Origin: Candidatus Onthomorpha intestinigallinarum | GTDB taxonomy: Bacteria > Bacteroidota > Bacteroidia > Bacteroidales > P3 | DNA: 5,711 nucleotides | Direction of reading: 5' to 3' | Assembly (NCBI GenBank): GCA_019114015.1 | Contig: DXGG01000096.1 | Coordinates: forward strand, 1-5,711 | Shown here: positions 1-5,711 of the stretch, piece by piece | How positions within the stretch are numbered: the first letter of the stretch is position 1 | How the letters are laid out: each line of letters opens with the position of its first letter | Translations under genes and position numbers: made by a program | Notes under the pieces: model-generated | What the model saw: the letters and a program-made list of their open reading frames with translations, nothing else | Told to the model about the DNA's origin: nothing | The model's database searches: none

Positions 1-837
1 TTCATAAACAACAAGTTTTTGAGGATTGAAAAAATGATTTAAACTGCCATGACCTCTCCCGAGATTCAGATACATTGAATTCTCTATCGCATTATATACA
101 AAGGTCTTTGCCTTTTGTATAGCCACAGGCATTTCATGGCCCAATGCGCAATAGGATGCTATTGCGGAGGAAAGCGTACAGCCGGTCCCGTGAGTGTTTC
201 TTGATTCCAGTTTTTTGGAATCAAATTCCAGAAAAACGGATTCTGAATTCAAAAAAATGTCTTTTGAAAAGAGATTTTGCAAATGACCTCCCTTTATCAG
301 CACCTGCTTTGCACCGAGACTGTTCTTTATGTACAGCGCGGCCTGACGCATTTGCTCCTCATCGGTGATTTGTTCCATGTTGCACAAAAGGGATGCTTCC
401 GCAAGATTCGGGGTTATCAGGTCGGCCAAAGGAAACAACTCGTCCGTCATTGTTTTTATGGCCTGTCTTTGGGCAAGTGTTGCGCCGCTTGTTGCCTGCA
501 TTACCGGGTCAAGAATGATTCTGCCCTTGAAATCGACTTCTTTCAATGCGTCCTTTACCGCATGTGTCGTTTCCTCATTGAACAACATGCCTATCTTTAT
601 TGCGTTCACTTCAAGGTCTTCCATTACTGCCCGTATCTGAGATAGAACATCCGAATATGGAACGGGATGGATTTGTTTTACTCCCAAGGTGTTTTGACTT
701 GTAATCGCAGTTATGGCCGAGCATGCGTAAAGTCCCAAGGCCGAAATTGTCTTTATGTCGGCTTGAATGCCGGCTCCTCCCGAGCTGTCCGAACCCGCTA
801 TGGTCAGGACGATTCTTGCATTTTTTCTTTCTGACAT
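1..837 (-). CDS. thiD: ThiD, hydroxymethylpyrimidine/phosphomethylpyrimidine kinase (3' end cut by window edge)
   Basis: ThiD phosphorylates 4-amino-5-hydroxymethyl-2-methylpyrimidine (HMP) to HMP-P and then HMP-PP with ATP, in the cytoplasm, supplying the pyrimidine half of thiamine. Reading from the ATG at 837 gives 279 codons open to the window edge with no stop. ThiD proteins are usually about 260-275 residues, so at most a few codons should be missing unless it is fused to another domain. Family motifs are intact: IAGSDSSGGAGIQAD (residues 13-27, substrate loop), SQNT with the pyrimidine-contacting Gln (residues 47-50), KIGML (81-85), DPVMQATSG (110-118), ITPNLAEA (141-148), KGGH (182-185), and NTHGTGC (214-220), which holds the anion hole and the catalytic Cys220. 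The start is supported by the motif immediately downstream and by the TPP riboswitch just upstream, which implies repression when thiamine pyrophosphate is abundant. It is divergent from the lipoprotein gene at 1066. What lies downstream is outside the window. Confidence 0.95.
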   Translation of the reverse strand, partial: MSERKNARIVLTIAGSDSSGGAGIQADIKTISALGLYACSAITAITSQNTLGVKQIHPVPYSDVLSQIRAVMEDLEVNAIKIGMLFNEETTHAVKDALKEVDFKGRIILDPVMQATSGATLAQRQAIKTMTDELFPLADLITPNLAEASLLCNMEQITDEEQMRQAALYIKNSLGAKQVLIKGGHLQNLFSKDIFLNSESVFLEFDSKKLESRNTHGTGCTLSSAIASYCALGHEMPVAIQKAKTFVYNAIENSMYLNLGRGHGSLNHFFNPQKLVVYE

Positions 838-840
838 GAT

Positions 841-873
841 AAAAATACGTTTCAAACGAAGGTTTATGCGTAT
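841..873 (-). terminator. Putative expression platform of the TPP riboswitch: hairpin plus U-run before the thiD start
   Basis: Between the aptamer and the thiD start the minus strand can fold ATACG (873-869) with CGTAT (849-845), plus an inner AAAC (865-862) with GTTT (857-854) around a CTTC loop. A run of five U lies at 845-841 with its last base three nucleotides before the AUG. This could be an intrinsic terminator, or a structure that hides the ribosome site. The stem is short and AT-rich with an internal loop, so the termination reading is an inference. A competing helix, GTTTG (888-884) with TAAAC (866-862), could serve as the ON-state pairing, but it is only five pairs with one G-U. 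Confidence 0.5.
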
Positions 874-888
874 GCGGGCGAGACAAAC

Positions 889-964
889 AACTTTTCCTGG
901 TCGGCATTACCCAACCGGTCAAAGGGTATAATCTCAGCCCACAAAGTAAGCACCCCTAAATGTT
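889..964 (-). promoter_or_regulatory. TPP riboswitch (THI element) in the thiD leader
   Basis: The minus strand shows the conserved TPP aptamer order: AGGGGTGC (957-950), GGCTGAGAT around 938-930, ATACCC (929-924), and GGGTAATGCC at 912-903. The pieces fold as expected. GGGGT (956-952) pairs with the ACCCT around 927-923 to form P2. GCTTAC pairs with GTGGGC as P3 with a TTT loop. GGTTGG (916-911) pairs fully with CCGACC (904-899), counting one G-U pair, as the P4/P5 arm with loop GTAATG. The closing P1 helix is weak: AAC (964-962) with GTT (891-889) and TTT with AAA, with one A-A mismatch, so the outer borders are approximate. The CUGAGA box that binds the pyrimidine ring is intact. Thiamine pyrophosphate binding should turn off thiD. 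Confidence 0.95.
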
Positions 965-1004
965 CTGGTACAATAAAAAAACGCATTAACCGTTTTAATA
1001 CGGT

Positions 1005-1013
1005 GCAAAGATA
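1005..1013 (-). promoter_or_regulatory. -7 promoter box for the thiD riboswitch transcript
   Basis: The minus strand reads TATCTTTGC, an exact match to the Bacteroidota -7 consensus TAnnTTTG. A TTTG at 1041-1038 lies 24 bp upstream, slightly longer than the usual 19-22 bp spacing for the -33 element, so that half is weak. The predicted transcript starts near 1000 and would carry the whole TPP aptamer in a leader of about 160 nt. A small inverted repeat, ACCGT (989-993) and ACGGT (1000-1004), sits at the predicted start site. Confidence 0.65.
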
Positions 1014-1065
1014 GTTTTTTTGTTTCAGAGAAGAGAACAAATTGTATAAATAAAAATTAAAAGAG

Positions 1066-1941
1066 ATGAAAAAGTGTTTTTTGGCAGTTATGGTTGCCGC
1101 TTTATTCGGCTTTACTGCTTGTAACAGTAAGAAAATGGAAGAGCAGTTGATAACTCAAAAGGCGTTGAACGACTCCATCGAAGCAGCTTTGGCTTCTAAA
1201 AATGCCGAGGTTGAGATGCTGTTCCAACAATTGAATGAAATAGAGGAGAGTTTGAGCGTGGTTACATCCAAGTACACGGATGTATCCAAACTAAAGAACA
1301 AGACGGGTGAGGTAAATGCGGATACACGTTCGAGAATCACCGCTCAAATTCAGGACATAAACGAGTTGTTGAATGCCAACAAGCAGAAGATAGACAAAAT
1401 AAACGGTCAGTTAAAAAAGTCCAATGCTTCAAACAAGGAACTTAATACTTTCGTTGCCAATCTTCAAAAGAGAATAGCTGATCAGGAAGAAGAAATTCAG
1501 TTGTTGACCACAGAGTTGCAGAAAAACAAGATAGTGATTGAGAATTTGAACAAGAACCTTGACGAACTGAGCAAACAAAATCAAAGCAAGGATGAACAGA
1601 TAATGAAGATAGAGGAAGAGAAGAATTCCGCATACTATATTGTAGGTACAAAAGATGAACTTGAGGAAAAAGGTATCATAAACAGAAAGGGTGGATTCTT
1701 GGGAATAGGAAAGAAGAGTTCGGTAAGCAGTGATTCTGATTTGAAGGAATACATGAAGATAGACATAAGGAGAGTTGATGAAATAACTTTGAAGGGAGAG
1801 AAAATAAAGATACTCACAACGCATCCTACATCTTCATACAAGCTTTTGGGAGATCAGAAGAAGCCTGTTGCATTGAAAATAACGGATCCGTCGTCATTCT
1901 GGGAAAAGAGCAAGTTCCTGGTTATAGAAGTTGACGATTAA
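1066..1941 (+). CDS. Coiled-coil lipoprotein, Cbp1 (collagen-binding adhesin)-like family
   Basis: The 291-residue protein begins with a lipoprotein signal peptide: a short basic start, a hydrophobic core, and Cys19 in the lipobox-like FTAC, so it is probably lipid-anchored in the envelope. Residues about 24-187 are rich in E, K, Q, N and L with heptad-like spacing, which indicates a long coiled coil. The C-terminal domain (about 189-291) starts YYIVGTKDELEEKGI, passes a Gly-rich GGFLGIGKK, and contains KIDIRRVDEI, ILTTHPTSSYKL and KITDPSSFW before LVIEV. From memory, this layout and these C-terminal motifs match Bacteroides proteins annotated as Cbp1-family collagen-binding glycoprotein adhesins. 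Collagen binding has not been shown here and should not be assumed. One site, D36-S37-I38, fits the D-S/T-(hydrophobic) O-glycosylation motif of the phylum. It has its own terminator. Its promoter is unclear: only an AT-rich TATAAATA about 20 bp upstream is visible. Confidence 0.75.
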   Translation: MKKCFLAVMVAALFGFTACNSKKMEEQLITQKALNDSIEAALASKNAEVEMLFQQLNEIEESLSVVTSKYTDVSKLKNKTGEVNADTRSRITAQIQDINELLNANKQKIDKINGQLKKSNASNKELNTFVANLQKRIADQEEEIQLLTTELQKNKIVIENLNKNLDELSKQNQSKDEQIMKIEEEKNSAYYIVGTKDELEEKGIINRKGGFLGIGKKSSVSSDSDLKEYMKIDIRRVDEITLKGEKIKILTTHPTSSYKLLGDQKKPVALKITDPSSFWEKSKFLVIEVDD

Positions 1942-1973
1942 ACGGATAAGGGAGATTTTGTTCATATTATCAG

Positions 1974-2011
1974 GCGGGATAATGTCTTGTAAGGGCATGT
2001 CCCGCTTTTTT
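1974..2011 (+). terminator. Intrinsic terminator of the lipoprotein gene
   Basis: GCGGGA (1974-1979) pairs with TCCCGC (2000-2005), with further ATG/CAT and CTT/AAG pairing inside the loop, and is followed directly by six T (2006-2011). It lies 32 bp after the stop codon at 1941. It separates the lipoprotein transcript from the beta-barrel and protease genes. Confidence 0.85.
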
Positions 2012-2026
2012 ATTGGAAATAATTTC

Positions 2027-2034
2027 TATCTTTG
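2027..2034 (+). promoter_or_regulatory. -7 promoter box for the beta-barrel/protease operon
   Basis: TATCTTTG is an exact TAnnTTTG match, 28 bp before the start codon at 2063 and just after the preceding terminator. No TTTG is present at the expected -33 position, where the terminator's stem end and T-run lie, so the upstream half is poor. The predicted leader is about 20 nt and AT-rich (AAAAAATTATTATT), as is common for Bacteroidota translation starts. Confidence 0.65.
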
Positions 2035-2062
2035 CAATATGTAACGTCAAAAAATTATTATT

Positions 2063-2980
2063 ATGAGAAAATTATCATGTTTTATTTTGATTGCGATAGC
2101 ATTGCCTTTGATTGCGGTTTCACAAGAAAAAACCAAAAGTTCGCAAGTATTCACCTTTGATATAAACGGAGCTCGTGTAGGTGACACTACATTGGATTTG
2201 AATCAAATGAAGATAAACGTAAAGGATGGTGTATTGGAAATAACTGTACCTGACAGTACGACGGAGTATAAGGGTTACAGTAGGATAGAGGAAAGTATTT
2301 CCATAACTGACGAAGTAATAGACAATATAGGCAAGTTGTCCGATATTGCCGGTAATAAAAGAAAATCGAGATTCGAGTCTTCATGGGCAGGATTGGAGTT
2401 TGCGTATTTGAACTATGCTGATTTTGCCGGTGACTACAACAGTGATTACAGATTATCCGGGGGTTGGCGTTTTTCGTGGAATATTGTAGATATAGAGATT
2501 CCTTTTTCAAAAACATGCGGTTTGCTTACAGGTATAGGATATCAGTCAGACGTGATGTTTGCAAGCAAAGCCAATAAGTTTGTTCCGAGAATGTTTGTTG
2601 ATCAAACGACTGGAAATATCGACTATACTGCGTTTGAAGATGCTCAAAAGGCCAAACTGGTGGCAAGATATCTGACATTGCCTCTTATGTTCGAATGTCA
2701 GAATAATGACGGCAGCTTTAAATTCGACATAGGAGCCATTGTGGGATGGAATTTCTACACAAGGCTGAAAGCGAAATTCGTAGAGGGAAACGTGGATACG
2801 GAAACCAAATTCAAGGATGCAGACACCTTTATGATGAATGACTTTAAGGCAGAGGGAACAATAAGGTTCGCTTACAAGAGTTTGCAGTTATTTTTCAATA
2901 TGAGTTTGACTCCTATGTTCGATACGGATATTCACGACAGAATATACCCTTATACGGTAGGTGTTAATTTGTTATTTTAG
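2063..2980 (+). CDS. Outer-membrane beta-barrel protein (PorT-like/porin-family type)
   Basis: The 305-residue product has a signal peptide (residues 1-20, likely cut at AVS|QEK; no lipobox Cys). A segment of about 80 residues (21-105) follows that I cannot assign and that may be periplasmic. From about 106 on, alternating aromatic/hydrophobic strands separated by polar turns suggest a small beta-barrel: WAGLEFAYLNY, YRLSGGWRFSWNIV, GLLTGIGYQSDVMF, ARYLTLPLMFE (201-211), FKFDIGAIVGWNFY, IRFAYKSLQLFFNMSL. The chain ends YTVGVNLLF, with the C-terminal Phe typical of outer-membrane barrels. The ARYLTLPLMFE strand resembles the pattern seen in PorT-type and generic outer-membrane barrel domains of Bacteroidota. 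No substrate or T9SS role can be read from the sequence. The gene ends 8 bp before the protease start, so the two are probably co-transcribed. Confidence 0.75.
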   Translation: MRKLSCFILIAIALPLIAVSQEKTKSSQVFTFDINGARVGDTTLDLNQMKINVKDGVLEITVPDSTTEYKGYSRIEESISITDEVIDNIGKLSDIAGNKRKSRFESSWAGLEFAYLNYADFAGDYNSDYRLSGGWRFSWNIVDIEIPFSKTCGLLTGIGYQSDVMFASKANKFVPRMFVDQTTGNIDYTAFEDAQKAKLVARYLTLPLMFECQNNDGSFKFDIGAIVGWNFYTRLKAKFVEGNVDTETKFKDADTFMMNDFKAEGTIRFAYKSLQLFFNMSLTPMFDTDIHDRIYPYTVGVNLLF

Positions 2981-2988
2981 ACGATGAT

Positions 2989-5142
2989 ATGAAAAAGACT
3001 GTTTTATTGTTGATTTTAATCATCAATTCTTTTGTTTTGTTTTCCCAAAGCGTAGGCAGCGGATTGCAATGTCTGATGTCCAATAAAAACAATGCCAAAT
3101 CAGGGGTATCCTTGTTTGCAGACAGATTTTCATTTTTGGAGATAAATGGAGAGAGATACGTTTCCCTCATAGCCAAGATTGCAAACGAATCGGCGGTTTC
3201 GGATTTGGAACAAATGGGATGCAAGGTATATTCCAGAAGCGGGGACATCATTACATTGAGAGCCAAGGAAGAAACATTGGAAGATTTGATACATTACAAC
3301 GGATTGTTGAAAATAGAGACGGCACGCAAGATTACCTCTCCGTTGTTGGATGATGCGATAGAGGATATCAATGCCGATTATGTTCATCAAGGACTTGAAC
3401 TGCCTCAAGGCTTCGATGGAGAAGGTGTTATAATAGGGATAGCCGACTGGGGTTTTGACTATACGCATCCGGTATTTTATGACACTCTTATGCAGGATTA
3501 CAGGGTGATAGCGGCATGGGATCAGTATCGTTTGGCCGGAAATCCTCCCGAAGGATTTGACTACGGCAGTGAAATAGTTGGAAAGGATGCCTTGCTTGCA
3601 GCCCAATGCGATACCAACAATATCTACGACAGAGGTTATCATGGCACGCATGTGGCTTCCATTGCCGCAGGTGGAGGTGCTTCGACGCAGTACAAAGGTG
3701 TGGCTTACGGCGCTCAACTGCTTTTTGCCACATGGATGATAGACGAAGCCGCCGTTCTGGATGCATATACATGGATGAAGAATGTGGCGAAAGCTCAGAA
3801 TAAACGTCTGGTCGTGAACAACAGTTGGGGAATTTATCATTTCGGATATATGGATGGAAGTTCCATGTTTGACGAGTTCGTTTACAATATGTCTCAAGAA
3901 GACAGTGTCGTGTTTGTAAGCAGTGCAGGAAACAACGGAGGCTCGAAGTTTCATCTCAAAGCTCATTTCGATTCCCGTGATACGGTGAGAAGCGAGATAA
4001 GATTCGACCTTCCGCAGTCCAGTTCCGATGATTATTGGGGACAAACCATCACAATGGTCGGCGACAGTCTGCAGGAATTTTCCGCAAAGTTGGAATTATA
4101 CTCCAACAATTGGGAGTTGCTCAATTCAACTGAATGGTTGACTTCGAATGGAAGCGTTTTGGAAGAGTCTTTTTTCGTTTTCAACGAAACGGACAGTCTT
4201 GTATACAGGGCATCTTCGGCAATAAACCAGTCGAATGAGAGGCCGTTGATGGAATGGGAAGTGGGATTTACCAATCCCAACAGTGTGGCACACGTGGTCT
4301 TGGTAGTAACAGCGGAAAACGGCAATGTACACGCATGGAACGTGGCATGCCTGACGACCGGTGTAGGAAACTGGGGATTGCCTTTTGAATGGCATGGTTA
4401 CGGATACATATCAGGTGACAGCGAATATGCAATAGGAGAACCCGCAATAGGACAAGGAATGATAGCCGTGGCAGCACACAAGAGCGGAAGAAGAAACAGC
4501 AGTTCCGCTGTTTCAAACCTGGCGTCTTTCTCAAGTGCCGGACCTAATCTTTGCCCTTATCAAAAACCCGAAATATCGGCTCCGGGCGTTCTTGTCGTTT
4601 CCGCAATATCTTCTTTTGCGACAGAACCGCCTGAATATTCGGCAGAGACCGAGTTCAATTCCAAAACGTACGGATTTGCCGCTCTTTCAGGAACATCCAT
4701 GTCCTCTCCTGCGGTTTCGGGTATTGCAGCGCTTGTTTTGCAGGCCAATCCTAATCTTACGCCTTCGCAAGTGAGGGACATATTGACCTCAACCGCATAT
4801 ACCGATCGATTTACGGGTGAAGTGCCTAACGTAAAGTGGGGATATGGCAAGGCAAACGCATGGCAGGCAGTAAAAAAGGCAAACCAGTTGGTGGGTATGG
4901 AACAGATAAATACGGATTCCCGTATATGGCTTTATCCTAACCCAGCAGGCGACTTTCTGTTCATAAACACTAACTCGAGGGATTGTCTGTTGCTTTCCAT
5001 AACCGATTTGACAGGTAGGGAGGTAATGTCGTTGAACCGCAGAAGCGACAGAATAGACATAAGCAATCTTGCAACAGGAAGTTATCTTCTCAGAATCAAG
5101 GAGGATTCTAAAATATTGACTATTAAGTTTGTAAAACAATAG
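2989..5142 (+). CDS. Secreted subtilisin-like (S8) serine protease with T9SS type A sorting domain
   Basis: The 717-residue protein has a signal peptide (1 to about 19) and then a probable propeptide (about 24-125) that includes a ferredoxin-like stretch reading GCKVYSRSGDIITLRAKEET. The S8 catalytic domain follows with its full triad: Asp153 in GIADWGFDYTHP, His218 in YHGTHVAS, and Ser570 in LSGTSMSSPAVSG, plus oxyanion Asn315 in SSAGNNGG. The Asn-to-Ser interval is about 255 residues against 66 in subtilisin, so an extra beta-rich domain is inserted at about 320-480. The fold resumes at GEPAIGQGMIAVAA and FSSAGPN...KPEISAPG. Residues 646-717 form the Por secretion tail: LYPNPAGDFLFI, SITDLTGREVM, DISNLATGSYLLRI, ending TIKFVKQ. 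The inferred path is Sec export, then T9SS across the outer membrane with tail removal, to a surface-bound or released protease. The substrate is unknown. It follows the beta-barrel gene by 8 bp. Confidence 0.93.
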   Translation: MKKTVLLLILIINSFVLFSQSVGSGLQCLMSNKNNAKSGVSLFADRFSFLEINGERYVSLIAKIANESAVSDLEQMGCKVYSRSGDIITLRAKEETLEDLIHYNGLLKIETARKITSPLLDDAIEDINADYVHQGLELPQGFDGEGVIIGIADWGFDYTHPVFYDTLMQDYRVIAAWDQYRLAGNPPEGFDYGSEIVGKDALLAAQCDTNNIYDRGYHGTHVASIAAGGGASTQYKGVAYGAQLLFATWMIDEAAVLDAYTWMKNVAKAQNKRLVVNNSWGIYHFGYMDGSSMFDEFVYNMSQEDSVVFVSSAGNNGGSKFHLKAHFDSRDTVRSEIRFDLPQSSSDDYWGQTITMVGDSLQEFSAKLELYSNNWELLNSTEWLTSNGSVLEESFFVFNETDSLVYRASSAINQSNERPLMEWEVGFTNPNSVAHVVLVVTAENGNVHAWNVACLTTGVGNWGLPFEWHGYGYISGDSEYAIGEPAIGQGMIAVAAHKSGRRNSSSAVSNLASFSSAGPNLCPYQKPEISAPGVLVVSAISSFATEPPEYSAETEFNSKTYGFAALSGTSMSSPAVSGIAALVLQANPNLTPSQVRDILTSTAYTDRFTGEVPNVKWGYGKANAWQAVKKANQLVGMEQINTDSRIWLYPNPAGDFLFINTNSRDCLLLSITDLTGREVMSLNRRSDRIDISNLATGSYLLRIKEDSKILTIKFVKQ

Positions 5143-5151
5143 ATTTCAATT

Positions 5152-5212
5152 CTGTCAAAAATAATTTGATTCGATTTGACGGAAATATGAATAAAATGTC
5201 TAATTTTGACAG
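5152..5212 (+). repeat. Inverted repeat CTGTCAAAA/TTTTGACAG between the protease gene and gcvH
   Basis: CTGTCAAAA (5152-5160) and TTTTGACAG (5204-5212) are perfect 9-bp inverted copies separated by 43 bp. A third, partial copy (ATTTGAC, 5174-5180) lies between them in the same orientation as the right arm. The right arm overlaps the predicted gcvH -7 box. It could be a pair of operator half-sites or a weak stem after the protease gene. There is no G+C-rich stem or T-run, so it is not a standard terminator. Confidence 0.5.
5175..5208 (+). promoter_or_regulatory. Promoter for gcvH
   Basis: TTTG (5175-5178) and TAATTTTG (5201-5208) match the Bacteroidota -33 and -7 elements, with a 22-bp spacer at the upper end of the usual range. 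Transcription would start near 5213-5216, giving a leader of about 40 nt that is AT-rich and lacks a Shine-Dalgarno sequence. This implies that gcvH is transcribed independently of the protease gene. Confidence 0.65.
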
Positions 5213-5253
5213 TTGAAACAAAATGAATTAAGAATTTAATAATTTACAAGACA

Positions 5254-5634
5254 ATGAACATTCCAGCAAATGTTAAGTATTCGGACGACCATGAATGGTT
5301 GAGAATAGAGGGAGACCAAGCTTATGTAGGCATAACGGATTACGCTCAACACGAATTGGGAGACATCGTTTTCGTTGACGTTGATACCGTGGGTGAAACA
5401 ATAGAGAAAAACGGGGTATTCGGTACGATAGAGGCGGTTAAAACTGTCTCCGATTTGATGATGCCTGTTACGGGAGAGATATTGGAATTCAACGAGGCAT
5501 TGGAAGACAACGCCGCAGCCATTAACTCAGACCCTTACGGAGAGGGTTGGATTATAAAAATAAGACTTGCAAATCCGTCAGAGGCAGATGCTTTGAAAGA
5601 TGCGGATGCTTATTCCAAATTCATAGGATTGTAA
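5254..5634 (+). CDS. gcvH: Glycine cleavage system H protein
   Basis: GcvH is the small lipoyl carrier of the glycine cleavage complex. It takes the aminomethyl group from the glycine decarboxylase (P protein), presents it to the T protein for transfer to tetrahydrofolate, and is reoxidised by the L protein in the cytoplasm. The 126-residue length is normal. Family signatures are clear: YSDDHEWLR (9-17), VGITDYAQHELGDIVFVD (25-42), FGTIEAVKTVSDLMMPV (56-72) with the lipoylated Lys63, and NSDPYGEGWIIKI (91-103). No gcvT, gcvP or lipoate ligase gene adjoins it in the window. It has its own predicted promoter and a strong terminator, so it is probably monocistronic. Confidence 0.98.
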   Translation: MNIPANVKYSDDHEWLRIEGDQAYVGITDYAQHELGDIVFVDVDTVGETIEKNGVFGTIEAVKTVSDLMMPVTGEILEFNEALEDNAAAINSDPYGEGWIIKIRLANPSEADALKDADAYSKFIGL

Positions 5635-5655
5635 CATATCACTAATAATGACTGA

Positions 5656-5694
5656 TGCTCGAAAACTGGACGCGTGTTTTCGGGCATTTTTTTT
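5656..5694 (+). terminator. Intrinsic terminator of gcvH
   Basis: TGCTCGAAAAC (5656-5666) pairs with GTTTTCGGGCA (5676-5686) over 11 pairs, one of them G-U, around a 9-nt loop, and is followed by eight T (5687-5694). It starts 21 bp after the gcvH stop codon. Confidence 0.92.
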
Positions 5695-5711
5695 GTTTTC
5701 AAATGAAAAGG

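Noticed and set aside
144..645. Three overlapping plus-strand open frames opposite thiD
   Set aside because: All lie antisense to thiD coding sequence, and none has a leader or a sensible protein signature.
611..922. Minus-strand frame of 103 codons overlapping the thiD start and the riboswitch
   Set aside because: It is a frame-shifted shadow of thiD. It runs through the structured aptamer, and its protein (rich in basic residues) resembles nothing, while the true frame gives a textbook ThiD.
3130..4044. Long open frame of 304 codons on the minus strand, inside the protease gene
   Set aside because: It is antisense to a gene with intact catalytic motifs. Its translation shows no recognisable domain or plausible composition, and it has no promoter or leader of its own.
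5152..5212. The inverted repeat as an intrinsic terminator of the protease gene
   Set aside because: The 43-nt loop, AT-rich arms and lack of a T-run after the right arm do not fit. No clear terminator follows the protease gene, so readthrough into gcvH is possible.
5223..5231. ATG-AAT-TAA mini-ORF in the gcvH leader
   Set aside because: Two codons in AT-rich leader DNA are expected by chance, and there is no attenuation-type codon run or terminator behind it.
5703..5711. ATG AAA AGG at the right edge as the start of a further gene
   Set aside because: Only three codons are visible. It begins nine bases after the gcvH terminator T-run with no room for a promoter, so it cannot be supported.

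Overview
The window looks like chromosomal DNA of a Bacteroidota member, most likely of the order Bacteroidales. Three things point there: a secreted protease ends in a type A sorting domain of the type IX secretion system (T9SS), which is confined to this phylum and its close relatives; three intergenic regions carry the phylum's TAnnTTTG -7 promoter box; and start codons follow AT-rich leaders without a clear Shine-Dalgarno sequence. I see no mobile element, tRNA, rRNA or CRISPR array.

Layout. On the minus strand, 837 to the left edge holds thiD (HMP/HMP-phosphate kinase, thiamine synthesis), cut by the window edge at or close to its C-terminus. It is preceded by a well-preserved TPP riboswitch (about 964-889, minus) and a hairpin plus U-run that ends against the start codon. 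The rest of the 228-bp divergent region holds the thiD promoter. On the plus strand, 1066-1941 encodes a coiled-coil lipoprotein resembling the Cbp1 family of Bacteroides, closed by an intrinsic terminator at 1974-2011. A new promoter at about 2027 then serves a two-gene unit: an outer-membrane beta-barrel protein (2063-2980) and, 8 bp later, a subtilisin-type (S8) protease with a T9SS tail (2989-5142). A separate promoter at about 5175-5208, overlapped by an inverted repeat, leads to gcvH (5254-5634), the lipoyl carrier of glycine cleavage, closed by a strong terminator at 5656-5694.

How it fits together. The two ends are core metabolism (thiamine synthesis under TPP control, and one-carbon/glycine metabolism). 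The middle three genes all encode envelope or exported proteins: a lipoprotein, an outer-membrane barrel and a T9SS cargo protease. The barrel and protease are probably co-transcribed. The lipoprotein has its own terminator and is a separate unit. I do not see strong evidence for a wholly new system. The most testable points are the barrel-protease pair with the large domain inserted into the protease, the expression platform of the thiD riboswitch, and the inverted repeat over the gcvH promoter.
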